Origin: Cryobacterium adonitolivorans
Lineage (GTDB): Bacteria; Actinomycetota; Actinomycetes; Actinomycetales; Microbacteriaceae
Reading direction: 5' to 3'
Assembly: GCF_004402695.1 (NCBI RefSeq)
Contig: NZ_SOFL01000023.1
Span: 62,001-126,000, forward strand
Length of the DNA: 64,000 nucleotides
Below are positions 1 to 7,718 of the stretch, one piece after another. The translations under genes were made by a program, and so were the position numbers. The number at the start of each line of letters is the position of its first letter. Position 1 is the stretch's first letter. The notes beneath the pieces are model-generated. The model was not told the origin of the DNA and did no database searches. It was given only the letters and a program-made list of their open reading frames with translations.

Positions 1-351
1 CAGGCTGATGCCGCCGGCGGTGTCGAGAGCCTGCACGAGCAGGTCGCTGGTCTCCGGCACGTTGTCCCGCATCAGCCGCGAGCCCAGGCGCGCGGGCACA
101 CCGGCACGCAACTGCAGGTCCTTGTCGCCGAAGGGCAGGCCCCACAGCGGCGCGGTGCGGGACACCTCGGTCTCCACGAACCGGGCCCTGGCCAGGGCGG
201 CCGTCGCGGTCACGGTGACGAAGGCACCGAGCCCGGGGTTCAGGCGCTCGATGCGGGCCAGGTAGTGCTCGGTGAGGTCGGTGGGGCTGATGTCGCCCTG
301 CTGCAGCGACCGCCACTGTTCGAGGGCGGTCAGTTCGAAGAGGTCGGCCAT
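1..351 (-). CDS. Amidase, N-terminal part (runs off the left window edge)
   Basis: The reverse strand reads open from an ATG at 351 to the window edge, giving 117 residues. They match the start of amidase-signature hydrolases, which cleave amide bonds with a Ser-cisSer-Lys triad. The segment LWGLPFGDKDLQLRAGVPA near residues 75-93 contains the characteristic catalytic lysine in the KD pair (family knowledge). The serine-rich core lies beyond the window, so the substrate cannot be called. It could be an AtzF/GatA-like enzyme or a generic amidase. It is divergent from the small membrane gene next door, with only 32 bp between starts. Confidence 0.8.
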   Translation of the reverse strand, partial: MADLFELTALEQWRSLQQGDISPTDLTEHYLARIERLNPGLGAFVTVTATAALARARFVETEVSRTAPLWGLPFGDKDLQLRAGVPARLGSRLMRDNVPETSDLLVQALDTAGGISL

Positions 352-383
352 CCCCCGAGCCTAGTTCTGGCTACAGTGTCGCC

Positions 384-809
384 ATGACCCCATGGCTGGT
401 GCGGCATCCTCTCACCGCCGGCTGACTCTGGGTGGGCTTCTGGTTCGCGGTGATACTGGTGCAGGAGCTGGCCGGGGCGCCCACCTGGGCCCGGTACCCG
501 GCCATCGTGCTCGCCGCATTTCCCACCCTCTCCGCCACCCTGTTCGTGCTCGCCGCCACGCCGCGCAGCCACCTGCTGCCGGTGCGGGAAAGCGTGCTGG
601 CGCATTTCTTCGTGCTGCGCGGCTGGCGCCAGTTTCCGGCTCGGGTGCCGGACCAGCGGGACGTCCCTGCGGAGTTCCTGCACGAGCGGCCGGAGCTGCG
701 TACCGTGGCGATCGGCCTCGCCCACCCCGGGCTGCTGCTGGTCGGCGGTGCCGGGTCGTCGCTTCTGGTGCTCACTCTCGGCAGAGTCGACCTGACCCTG
801 GTGATGTGA
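384..809 (+). pseudogene. Small membrane protein with an in-frame TGA at codon 14, or a shorter GTG-started gene
   Basis: From the ATG at 384 the frame reads MTPWLVRHPLTAG, then TGA (423-425), then continues open as LWVGFWFAVILVQELAG for another 127 codons. The part after the stop can start at GTG 432, giving 125 residues. That start would fall exactly at the first residue of a transmembrane helix and would remove a plausible cytoplasmic N-terminus. The protein has about three hydrophobic segments (start, around 25-42, and the C-terminus). I do not recognise the family. Options are a nonsense mutation or sequencing error, UGA-C readthrough, or a real GTG start. No Shine-Dalgarno sequence is visible before either start. 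Confidence 0.5.
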
Positions 810-849
810 TCGCTGGCGCTGAAAACCCCGGCGCGGGTAGCCTCGGAGA

Positions 850-1674
850 ATGACCCGCACCAACACTGCCGCCCTGTACAACCCGATGGGCACTACCGCC
901 CTGGTCACCGGCGCCTCGAGCGGGCTCGGCGTTGGCTTCGCGCACGAGCTCGCCCGCCGCGGAGCCGACCTCGTGCTCACGGCCCGGCGGCTCGATCGGC
1001 TCGAGGCCCTCGCGGTGGAGCTGGCCGAGAAGTACGGCACCGTGTCGACGGTGATTCCGCTCGACCTAGCCGAACCCGGCGCCGTTGCAGAGCTGGTGCG
1101 GAACCTGACCGAACGCGACATCCGGGTGGCCACCCTGATCAACAACGCCGGCTTCGGCCACTTCGGCAGCCTGGTGGATGCGCCGGCCGACCGGGTTCAC
1201 GACCAGGTCGCCGTGAATGTGGCGGCGCTGACCGACCTCACCCATGCCCTGCTGCCCGGCCTGCAATCCGCGGCCCTGGCCCATCCGCACGGCGCCGCAC
1301 TGGTGAACCTGGCCAGCACCGCGGCGTTCCAGCCGGTGCCCCGGCTGGCCGTCTACGCCGCCGCCAAGGCCTACGTGCTCAGCCTCACCGAGGCGCTCTG
1401 GTACGAGACCAGGGCCACCGGCCTCAAGGTCACCGCGGTGTGCCCCGGCCCCACCGAGACCGAGTTCTACGCCGTCGCCCGGCGATCACCGTCCGGGCCG
1501 CGGCGCCTGATGAGCGTCGACGAGGTGATGCGTACGGCCTTCGCCGCGCTCGACGCGGCCGCGACTCCCCCACACACCGTCGTCGGCACCCAGAACCGGG
1601 TCGCCGCGTGGCTGGCCGGCACGGCACCGCGGCGTGCCGTGGTGACGGTGACGGGGCGGTTGTCGCGCCGCTGA
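850..1674 (+). CDS. SDR-family oxidoreductase (DltE/YqjQ-like)
   Basis: A 274-residue classical short-chain dehydrogenase/reductase. The Rossmann dinucleotide motif TGASSGLG sits near residues 18-25, NNAGFG near 98-103, the serine in NLASTAAF, and the catalytic YxxxK as YAAAK, followed by PGPTETEF. This is a cytosolic NAD(P)H-dependent oxidoreductase. The RR pair after the second strand (TARRLDRL) suggests NADP preference, which is inference. The substrate cannot be read from the sequence. A row of 16-bp tandem repeats follows its stop codon. Confidence 0.9.
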   Translation: MTRTNTAALYNPMGTTALVTGASSGLGVGFAHELARRGADLVLTARRLDRLEALAVELAEKYGTVSTVIPLDLAEPGAVAELVRNLTERDIRVATLINNAGFGHFGSLVDAPADRVHDQVAVNVAALTDLTHALLPGLQSAALAHPHGAALVNLASTAAFQPVPRLAVYAAAKAYVLSLTEALWYETRATGLKVTAVCPGPTETEFYAVARRSPSGPRRLMSVDEVMRTAFAALDAAATPPHTVVGTQNRVAAWLAGTAPRRAVVTVTGRLSRR

Positions 1675-1675
1675 T

Positions 1676-1739
1676 TTATTGAACAGCTGAGTTATTGAAC
1701 AGCTGAGTTATTGAACAGCTGAGTTATTGAACTGCTGAG
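1676..1739. repeat. Four tandem copies of a 16-bp unit between convergent genes
   Basis: The unit TTATTGAACAGCTGAG occurs four times head to tail. The first three copies are identical and the fourth has CTG for CAG. It fills almost the whole 68-bp space between the stop of the SDR gene and the stop of the convergent acetyltransferase. Each unit carries the palindrome CAGCTG and stop codons. It is strikingly AT-rich for this genome. Perfect copies suggest recent slippage, so it is a likely length-polymorphic locus. Confidence 0.9.
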
Positions 1740-1742
1740 TTC

Positions 1743-2339
1743 TTACTTCAGGCTCTTCTGCAGCAGCACCGTGCCGAGCCAGCGCTCGAACTTGAAGCCG
1801 ACCTTGCCCATCCGGCCGATCTCCTCGAAGCCGAAGTCCTGGTGCAGCTTGATCGAGGCCTCCGCACCCTGGTCGGCGATCACGGCGATGATCTCCTTGA
1901 GGCCGGCGGCCCTGGACCGTTCGATGAGCTCGGCCAGCAGCACCCGGCCCAGGCCCTTGCCGGTGGAGGCTGCGCCCAGGTAGATGGAGTTCTCGACGGT
2001 GAACCTGTAGGCCTTCTTCTGCTTCCACGGGCTCACCAGCGCATAGCCGAGCAGCTGGCCGGCCGGTGACTCGGCGACGATGAACGGCATGCCGAGCTTG
2101 GCCAGGTAGTGGAACTTGTCGCGCCACTCGACGAGCGTCATCGCATCCTCGTCGAAGGTGACGGTGCTGTTGGCGACGTAATAGTTGTAGATCTCCTGGA
2201 TGTCGGGCAGGTCGGTGTCGACGGCGTCGCGCAGCGCGTACTCGAACGGGGCCTCCGGCATCGGCGCCGGCGACAGGTGACGCGGCAGCCGACGACGCGG
2301 CTGGTATTCCTCTTCTAGCACCGGACGGGTCCTCTCCAC
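1743..2339 (-). CDS. GNAT acetyltransferase of the phosphinothricin/methionine-sulfoximine (PAT/MnaT) type
   Basis: 198 residues with a GTG start. An N-terminal extension of about 30 residues precedes a PAT-like GNAT domain: DLPDIQEIYNYYVANSTVTFDE, LGYALVSPWKQKKAYRFTVENSIYL, the acetyl-CoA loop GKGLGRVLLAELIERSRAAG, and LHQDFGFEEIGRMGKVGFKF. Relatives N-acetylate L-methionine sulfoximine, phosphinothricin or amino acids with acetyl-CoA. The true substrate here is unknown. It starts 7 bp after the ung stop, so it is the last gene of a four-gene reverse-strand operon. An internal Met near residue 27 is a possible alternative start. Confidence 0.88.
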   Translation of the reverse strand: MERTRPVLEEEYQPRRRLPRHLSPAPMPEAPFEYALRDAVDTDLPDIQEIYNYYVANSTVTFDEDAMTLVEWRDKFHYLAKLGMPFIVAESPAGQLLGYALVSPWKQKKAYRFTVENSIYLGAASTGKGLGRVLLAELIERSRAAGLKEIIAVIADQGAEASIKLHQDFGFEEIGRMGKVGFKFERWLGTVLLQKSLK

Positions 2340-2346
2340 ATGGTGT

Positions 2347-3069
2347 TCAGATTACCGTCAGCGACCAGTCGACGGGCACCGCACCCTGCGCGGCCAGCAG
2401 CGTGTTCGCCCGGCTGAACGGGCGTGATCCGGTGAATCCGCGCCGGGCCGACAGGGGGCTCGGATGTGCTGACACGATCGTGGGGGTGGCGCCAAGCAGC
2501 GGGGCGAGGTTCTCGGCATCCTTGCCCCACAGGATCGCGACGAGCGGAGTGCCGCGGGCGGCCAGCGCCCGGATGGCCTGCTCGGTCACGGCCTCCCAGC
2601 CGTGCCGCCGGTGCGAGCCCGCTGCGCCGGCCCGCACGGTGAGCACCCGGTTGAGCAGCAGCACGCCGTGCCGGGCCCAGGGGGTCAGGTCACCGGTGGC
2701 CGGGATCGGCAGGCCGAGATCGTCGTGCAACTCGGCGAAGATATTGCCGAGGCTGCGCGGCACCGGGCGTACCTCCGCGGCCACCGAGAAGGCCAGGCCT
2801 ACCGGATGCCCGGGGGTCGGATACGGGTCCTGGCCCACGATGAGCACCCGCACGTCGTCGAACGGCTGCCGGAAGGCGCGCAGGATCTGCTCCGGCGCGG
2901 GCAACACCTGTTCGCCGGCCGCGGCCTCCGCCCGCGCGAAGGCGAGCGGAGCCGCGAACGGGGCTACGGTGCTGACGTCGACCGCAGCCGCCGGCGTGCC
3001 GGGCAGGCCGAAGGCTCGCGCCCAACCCGGTTCGATCAGTGCCGGTCCAATCAGCGCCGGTTCAGCCAT
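2347..3069 (-). CDS. ung: Uracil-DNA glycosylase, family 1
   Basis: 240 residues. It excises uracil from DNA to start base-excision repair. The water-activating loop GQDPYP is at residues 79-84 (catalytic Asp81), the uracil-binding LLLNRVLTV near 137-145, and the DNA-intercalating loop [11 protein letters not shown] at 202-212 (His202). All family-1 signatures are intact and the length is normal. It lies 4 bp after the S51 peptidase gene and 7 bp before the acetyltransferase, so it is co-transcribed with them. With a phosphoribosyltransferase at the operon head, a nucleotide-maintenance theme is possible but is inference. Confidence 0.97.
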   Translation of the reverse strand: MAEPALIGPALIEPGWARAFGLPGTPAAAVDVSTVAPFAAPLAFARAEAAAGEQVLPAPEQILRAFRQPFDDVRVLIVGQDPYPTPGHPVGLAFSVAAEVRPVPRSLGNIFAELHDDLGLPIPATGDLTPWARHGVLLLNRVLTVRAGAAGSHRRHGWEAVTEQAIRALAARGTPLVAILWGKDAENLAPLLGATPTIVSAHPSPLSARRGFTGSRPFSRANTLLAAQGAVPVDWSLTVI

Positions 3070-3073
3070 CCGC

Positions 3074-3805
3074 TCAGGCGCCGAAGGTGCTCACCAGCAC
3101 CCCGCCCTCGGATTCGCTGACGGTCCAGACGCTGCCGGCGCCGGCCACGCCGAGGGTGCCCTGGCCCACGATCAGCACGGTGCCCTCGTCGACGGCAAGG
3201 CCGCCGCGGATGAGTCCGGCTTCCGTGGCGGCGACCATGCGCGACAGGGTGCCCCACTGGGCCACGTGCACGTCCACGGTCACGTCGAGAAGGCCGATGC
3301 CGTTCTCGATGGTGATCTCGTCGAGCTCCTCAGAGGCCTCCTGCGGGCTCACCGGCACGCCGCCGATGCGCCAGCCGCCGAGCAGGGCCCGTTCGGCCGC
3401 GATCATCGCCCCGGCGGAGTAACCCAGGTACGGGATGCCGGCGGCCACCTGGCGACGGATCTCACCGGCAATGGGCGCGAGGGCCGTCAGGTAGGCGGGG
3501 GTGAGGCCGCCGCCGATGACGATGCCGTCGGCATCCGCCACCGCAAGCAAGGTGGCGAGGCCGTCGAGGGCCAGCGCGGTGATGACGGGTTCGACGGGGC
3601 CGGCGGCCTCGAGCGCGGCGACGAGCTTGGCGGCGTGGTCGTCACCGTCCCCGTCCCGAACCACGATGATCGCGATGCGCGGGTCGGTGCGGCCGGCAGC
3701 ACCGGCGCGCAGGGCGGCCTCGGCCAGGAACGGCCCGTAGACCGCCGCGTCAGTCTCGGAGTCGTTTTCGGGCGTCCAGCCGCCGCCGACGAGGTGGATG
3801 CTCAT
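3074..3805 (-). CDS. Peptidase S51-family protein (dipeptidase E/cyanophycinase-like)
   Basis: The 243-residue reading starts at the ATG overlapping the upstream phosphoribosyltransferase stop by 4 bp. The frame stays open further upstream, but that part runs antiphase through the phosphoribosyltransferase gene. Features are an N-terminal [10 protein letters not shown] strand and turn, [13 protein letters not shown] near residue 100, and the nucleophile elbow [11 protein letters not shown] with serine near residue 127. Relatives cleave N-terminal Asp-X dipeptides or cyanophycin, or are uncharacterised type-1 glutamine-amidotransferase-like proteins. No signal peptide is seen, so it is cytosolic. 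Its peptide substrate is unknown. Confidence 0.85.
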   Translation of the reverse strand: MSIHLVGGGWTPENDSETDAAVYGPFLAEAALRAGAAGRTDPRIAIIVVRDGDGDDHAAKLVAALEAAGPVEPVITALALDGLATLLAVADADGIVIGGGLTPAYLTALAPIAGEIRRQVAAGIPYLGYSAGAMIAAERALLGGWRIGGVPVSPQEASEELDEITIENGIGLLDVTVDVHVAQWGTLSRMVAATEAGLIRGGLAVDEGTVLIVGQGTLGVAGAGSVWTVSESEGGVLVSTFGA

Positions 3806-4338
3806 GCGTCCACCACCGCGGTCAGCGGGGTGGCGGTGACGGGCGGCAACGCCGACCACGGGAAGACGATCCAGCCGTCGGTCTCGCGCCAGGTGAAGTC
3901 CGGCACATGCACGGTGCGCGGCTTGGTGTACAGCGTCGCGGAGCGCACCTCGCCGGCCGATTCCTTGAGGATGCCGACGACGAGGGCGAGGGTATGGCCG
4001 GAGTCGGAGACGTCGTCGACCAGCAGCACCCGCAGGCCGGCGAGCGCGGGGGCGTCGAGCATCGGGCCGGACAGCACGGGCTCGGGCAGGCGCTCGTCGA
4101 TGCCGGTGTAGAACTCCACGTTGATGGAGCCGCAGTTCTTGGTGCCGAGGGCGTAGGAGATGGCTCCGGCGAGCAGCAGCCCGCCGCGGGCGATGGCGAT
4201 CACAACGTCGGGCTGGAAGCCGCTGGCCAGCACCGTCGAAGCCAGCGACCTGGAGGCGTCGGCGAAGTCGGTCCACTCCAGCACCTCGCGCGGCGGGTCG
4301 ACGGTGGCGGGGGGCGCGGTTTGCTGGTCGGATTGCAT
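3802..4338 (-). CDS. Purine-type phosphoribosyltransferase
   Basis: 178 residues. The PRPP-binding signature VLLVDDVSDSGHTL lies near residues 104-117. IAIARGGLLLAG near 48-59 and the C-terminal WIVFPWS are typical of Gpt/xanthine-hypoxanthine phosphoribosyltransferase-like proteins. These transfer phosphoribose from PRPP to a base for salvage. Base specificity cannot be read. It is the first gene of the reverse-strand operon leading through the S51 peptidase (ATGA overlap), ung and the acetyltransferase, and its promoter must lie in the 86 bp before the divergent small ORF. Confidence 0.85.
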   Translation of the reverse strand: MQSDQQTAPPATVDPPREVLEWTDFADASRSLASTVLASGFQPDVVIAIARGGLLLAGAISYALGTKNCGSINVEFYTGIDERLPEPVLSGPMLDAPALAGLRVLLVDDVSDSGHTLALVVGILKESAGEVRSATLYTKPRTVHVPDFTWRETDGWIVFPWSALPPVTATPLTAVVDA

Positions 4339-4424
4339 TTGTCAATGGTAGAACCTCGGGCACCCGCCGTGCGCGGACCAAGGGCCCGGTGTTGTCGCCG
4401 GAGCGGATACGGAAGACTGGCTAC

Positions 4425-4691
4425 ATGATCACACTGCACCAGGATGCCCACGGTTTTGTCCGCATGAACCGGCACTTCCCCAGCAAGACCGCCATCGCGA
4501 TTCTCTTCACCGACGGCACGACCGGCGAGTACACCGGCGCCCGGCTCAACGAACTGTACGACGTGGCCCTGGCCACCTTCCGCGCCGAGAACCGTCTGGA
4601 CGCCAAGGGGTTCTCCCGCGCGCCGGCGAAGACCGTGCACCCCACCAACAACGTGGAGTTCGTGCCCGTCGAGGCCGGGATGGCGCCCTGA
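4425..4691 (+). CDS. Conserved small hypothetical protein, 88 aa
   Basis: I do not recognise a named family. The ATG at 4425 gives MITLHQDAHGFVRMNRHFPSK and then a compact alpha/beta-looking chain with no membrane segment and no cysteine. A GTG 36 bp upstream in the same frame is an alternative start. Codon use matches the flanking genes, which supports coding. It is divergent from the phosphoribosyltransferase operon and is followed by the first pair of 93-bp palindromic elements. Confidence 0.65.
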   Translation: MITLHQDAHGFVRMNRHFPSKTAIAILFTDGTTGEYTGARLNELYDVALATFRAENRLDAKGFSRAPAKTVHPTNNVEFVPVEAGMAP

Positions 4692-4734
4692 CCCTTCCCT
4701 CCCACGCCTCCGCCGCCTGCTCGCGGGCGGGCTT

Positions 4735-4827
4735 ACCTAACTCCTGCAGAATCCCCGCCGCTGCGACCCGATCGCGCATGTTTTCGGCATCCACTGCCTG
4801 CCGACGAGGAAATTGCAGGAGTTATGC
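4735..4827 (+). repeat. 93-bp element with terminal inverted repeats, copy A
   Basis: Left end CCTAACTCCTGCA and right end TGCAGGAGTTATGC are imperfect inverted repeats. The inside contains TTTTCGGCATCCACTGCC and GCCGACGAG, matching copy B almost base for base. Its outer bases have drifted from the GCACAACTCCTGCA consensus, so it is the most degenerate of the four copies. No start codon with a ribosome-binding site is present, so it is non-coding. Confidence 0.85.
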
Positions 4828-4916
4828 AATCTGCCGCGTCCCAATCCACGCGTCGCTCGGATCGTGCGGTTCCGCCGCGCCGGCGTCAGCCCTGGCCGCA
4901 AGTGGCGGGCGGGGTT
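4828..4916. other. 89-bp spacer between repeat copies A and B
   Basis: Together with copies A and B this makes up the 346-bp gene-free stretch between the small ORF and the MOSC gene. I see no ORF, hairpin terminator or promoter of note here. The two repeats are direct copies 182 bp apart, and the spacer itself is not repeated at the second cluster. Confidence 0.5.
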
Positions 4917-5008
4917 GCACAACTCCTGCAGTATTCCCGCCCTGCGAACCGCTCCCCCGTGTTTCCGGCATCCGCTGCCCGCCGACGAGAGATTTGCAGG
5001 AGTTGTGC
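4917..5008 (+). repeat. 92-bp element with terminal inverted repeats, copy B
   Basis: Perfect 14-bp terminal inverted repeats: GCACAACTCCTGCA on the left and TGCAGGAGTTGTGC on the right. The asymmetric interior contains TTTCCGGCATCCGCTGCC. It is in the same orientation as copy A and ends 29 bp before the GTG of the MOSC gene, so it lies in that gene's promoter/leader region. It was probably mobile in the past (MITE/REPIN-like), but no transposase or RAYT gene is in the window. Confidence 0.9.
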
Positions 5009-5037
5009 GCACTGCCGGGGCCGATAGCCTGTCTGGG

Positions 5038-5664
5038 GTGAGCCGCCTGCCCTACAGCGCCGAGGTGGAGATCGTGCTGCTCCTGGCCTCCCCCGTGCAC
5101 CGTTATGAGGGGCGCCCGGCCGACGGGCCGCTGCCGGCGGCCGGCGCGGAGAGCCACCCGAGCATTCGGCTGCGGGCGGGCCTGGGCATCGTGGGTGACC
5201 GGTACTTCGGGCAGCGGGCGCACGCTCACGCGTCTGTCACCGTGATGAACGCCGACGTTCTCGACCGGGTCGCTGATGACCTCCGGCTGCCGCGCGCCCT
5301 GGACCCGGCCGCCACCCGGCGCAACATCCTGCTGCGCGGAGTGCACGCCGGGGTGAACGTTGATGCGCTGCAGGGCGCGACCTTCTCGCTCGACAGCGGC
5401 GACGGGCCCGTCGAATTCCTGGCGAACCGGCCTGCCAACCCGTGTGCCTGGATGGACGTGGTGCTCGCTCCCGGCGCCCACCGTGCCCTGCGCGGGCGCG
5501 GCGGCATGCGCTGCGAACCGGTGACCGACGGGATGCTGCGGCTCGGGCCCGCCCGGCTGCTCAGCAGCATCCCCCTGGCGGGTCCGGGGATTACGGGTGC
5601 CGGACCCCGTGACCGGCCAGCACCGCCCGGTAGCCCTCCCGGTAGCTCGGGTAGGCAAAGGTGA
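5038..5664 (+). CDS. MOSC-domain protein
   Basis: 208 residues from GTG 5038. The frame is open further upstream but runs through the repeat elements there, so I reject a longer start. It has the MOSC core: GIVGDRYFGQRAHAH, the ATRRNILLRG motif near residues 95-104, PANPCAWMDVV with the conserved cysteine near 135, and GRGGMRCEPVTDG. MOSC domains carry sulfur or bind molybdenum-cofactor-related ligands. Stand-alone bacterial versions are poorly characterised. Its last 74 bp overlap the end of the convergent SDR gene in antisense. Confidence 0.85.
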   Translation: MSRLPYSAEVEIVLLLASPVHRYEGRPADGPLPAAGAESHPSIRLRAGLGIVGDRYFGQRAHAHASVTVMNADVLDRVADDLRLPRALDPAATRRNILLRGVHAGVNVDALQGATFSLDSGDGPVEFLANRPANPCAWMDVVLAPGAHRALRGRGGMRCEPVTDGMLRLGPARLLSSIPLAGPGITGAGPRDRPAPPGSPPGSSGRQR

Positions 5665-6436
5665 ATCCGGTCTCCAGGATGCGGCGGTTGCTCAGGCGCT
5701 TGTCGCCGCCGCGGCGGCCGCCCGTCTCGACGATCTCGGGGTCGGGCAGGCCGAGCTCGCCGGCGAGGAAGCCCAGCACCTCGGTGACGGGCACCGGCGT
5801 CGAGTCGACGCCGAGGTAGAGCCGGTCCGGCGCCGTGTTCCGAAGCACCAGGTGCACGATCATCGCCGCGGCGTCGTCACGGTGGATCCGGTTGCTGAGG
5901 CGGCCGCGCGCGGCCACGGTCGCACGGCCCTCGCGCACCTGCCGGATCAGGCGGTCTCGGCCGGGGCCGTAGATACCGCCCAGGCGCAGCACGACGGCGG
6001 ACGGGATCCGGCTGCGCAGCAGCTGCTCCGCCTCGAGCAGGATCGCGTCGGTGCCCGGCCCCGGGGTGGCGGGGGTGTCTTCGTCCACGGTGCTGCCGTC
6101 GTTCACGTCGTAGACCGCGGTGGAGGAGACCATCAGGAACCGGCGCGGGGTGACCCTGGCCGCCTCGAGCGCGCCGAGCAGGTTGGCCAGGCCGGTCACA
6201 TAGGCAGCCCGGTAGACCGTGGGGTCGGGGTTTCCCGCGGCGATGGCCACGATGACGATCTCGGTGTCCGGCGGCACCTCGGGCTGCTGCCGGCTCAGGT
6301 CGACGGACTGCCCGTTCAGAGCGGCCGGGATCACGCCGGCCTGCCGGCGCAGGCCCACCACGTGCTGGCCGAGCGCCACCAGGCGCAGTCCCACCTCGGT
6401 GCCAAGGTCGCCGCATCCGGCAATCAGTACAGTCAT
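5591..6436 (-). CDS. NAD(P)-binding atypical SDR (YeeZ-like epimerase/dehydratase family)
   Basis: 281 residues. The N-terminal dinucleotide fold MTVLIAGCGDLGTEVGLRL is followed by SSTAVYD near residues 103-109, LRLGGIYGPGRDRL near 150, and NRIHRDDAAAMI near 180. This is the layout of the extended/atypical SDR group containing YeeZ. The normal YxxxK is not in its usual place, so catalysis is uncertain and a binding role is possible. It lies 30 bp after the prpC stop on the same strand and may be read through from the prp operon. Its 3' end overlaps the MOSC gene tail to tail. Confidence 0.85.
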   Translation of the reverse strand: MTVLIAGCGDLGTEVGLRLVALGQHVVGLRRQAGVIPAALNGQSVDLSRQQPEVPPDTEIVIVAIAAGNPDPTVYRAAYVTGLANLLGALEAARVTPRRFLMVSSTAVYDVNDGSTVDEDTPATPGPGTDAILLEAEQLLRSRIPSAVVLRLGGIYGPGRDRLIRQVREGRATVAARGRLSNRIHRDDAAAMIVHLVLRNTAPDRLYLGVDSTPVPVTEVLGFLAGELGLPDPEIVETGGRRGGDKRLSNRRILETGFTFAYPSYREGYRAVLAGHGVRHP

Positions 6437-6466
6437 CCCTCCAGTATGGAGCGGCCCGGGCAGGCC

Positions 6467-7657
6467 TCAGAGCACGTCGCCCTCGGCCAACGGCGGAACG
6501 TGTCGTTCCGGCGTGCCGTTGTAGAACGACAGCGGCCGGATCAGCGCGTTCGCGGCCAGTTGCTCCATGATGTGCGCGGTCCAGCCGGTCACCCGGGCCG
6601 CGACGAAGATCGGCGTGAAGGTGGCAGTGTCGAAACCCATCAGGTGGTATGCCGGGCCGGCCGGGTAGTCCAGGTTGGGCAGGATGCCGGTGCGTGCGTT
6701 CATGCCGGCGGCCAGCGCCTCGTACAGCTCGAGCAGGTCGGGCCGGTCGAAGTGTTCGATCAGGGTGAGCATCGCCGCGTGCATGGTGGGCACCCGGGAG
6801 TCGCCGTGCTTGTACACCCGGTGGCCGAAACCCATCACCTTGCGCTTGTGCGCAAGGGTGTCGTCGAGCCAGAGCTCGGCGCGCTGGGCCGACCCGTCGC
6901 CCATGCCGATCTCGCTGAAGATGTGCATCACGGCCTCGTTCGCGCCGCCGTGCAACGGGCCCTTGAGTGCCCCGACCGCCCCGGTCACGGCCGAGTAGAG
7001 GTCGGAGAGGGTGGAGGTGATCACCCGGGCCGTGAACGTGGACGCGTTGAAAGAGTGCTCGGCGTACATGATCATCGACACGTCGAAAGCCTCGACGACC
7101 TCGACCTCCCGCACCTCGCCGAAGGTCATGTAGAGGAAGTTCGCCGAGTAGCCGAGGTCGTCGCGCGGTTCGACGAGCTCGAGGCCGTGCCGGCGACGCT
7201 GGTCGTACGAGACGATCGCGGGCAACTGCGCGAACAGGCGCAGCGACTTGGCCAGGTTCGCCTCAACTGACGCGTCCGGGGTACTCAGGTCGTTGGCGCC
7301 GATCACGCTCACCGCGGTGCGCACCACGTCCATCGGATCGGCGGAGGTGGGGATCTCGTCGATCACCCGGCGCACCGAGTGGTCCAGGCGCCGGAGCGAC
7401 CGCTCGGTGACCTCGAATGCGGCCAGTTGAACGTCGTCGGGCAGTTCGCCGTGCCAGAGCAGGTATGCGACCTCTTCGAAGCTCTTCTGCGCGGCCAGTT
7501 CCTGCACCGGGTAGCCGCGGTAGAGCAGCGAGTTGGAGTCGGGGTTGACCCTGGACACCGCCGTCGTGTCGGCCACCACCCCGGCCAGGCCGCGATGGAT
7601 CTCCGGCATGGCCGGCGGCTTCACCGCGGGCGTGTGGGTGGGCTGGTTGATGGTCAT
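6467..7657 (-). CDS. prpC: 2-methylcitrate synthase/citrate synthase
   Basis: 396 residues. It condenses propionyl-CoA with oxaloacetate in the methylcitrate cycle, and many homologues also act on acetyl-CoA. Citrate-synthase signatures are HGGANEAVM near residue 230 and the catalytic GFGHRVYKHGDSRVP near 270-285, with the downstream catalytic Asp in the PNLDYPAGP region. The short type-II-like length fits PrpC. Position after prpD and prpB identifies it as the methylcitrate enzyme. A 61-bp gap separates it from prpB. Confidence 0.95.
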   Translation of the reverse strand: MTINQPTHTPAVKPPAMPEIHRGLAGVVADTTAVSRVNPDSNSLLYRGYPVQELAAQKSFEEVAYLLWHGELPDDVQLAAFEVTERSLRRLDHSVRRVIDEIPTSADPMDVVRTAVSVIGANDLSTPDASVEANLAKSLRLFAQLPAIVSYDQRRRHGLELVEPRDDLGYSANFLYMTFGEVREVEVVEAFDVSMIMYAEHSFNASTFTARVITSTLSDLYSAVTGAVGALKGPLHGGANEAVMHIFSEIGMGDGSAQRAELWLDDTLAHKRKVMGFGHRVYKHGDSRVPTMHAAMLTLIEHFDRPDLLELYEALAAGMNARTGILPNLDYPAGPAYHLMGFDTATFTPIFVAARVTGWTAHIMEQLAANALIRPLSFYNGTPERHVPPLAEGDVL

Positions 7658-7718
7658 TTCGCTCCTTTGCGTCCTGCTGTCCTGGCCGTGCGGGTCCTGC
7701 TGCTGCGATGGTGCTGGG

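Noticed and set aside
4735-5008. Possible mini CRISPR array (repeat-spacer-repeat)
   Set aside because: Units are 93 bp with inverted ends, only two per locus, spacers of 78-89 bp, and no cas genes. A palindromic dispersed element explains it better.
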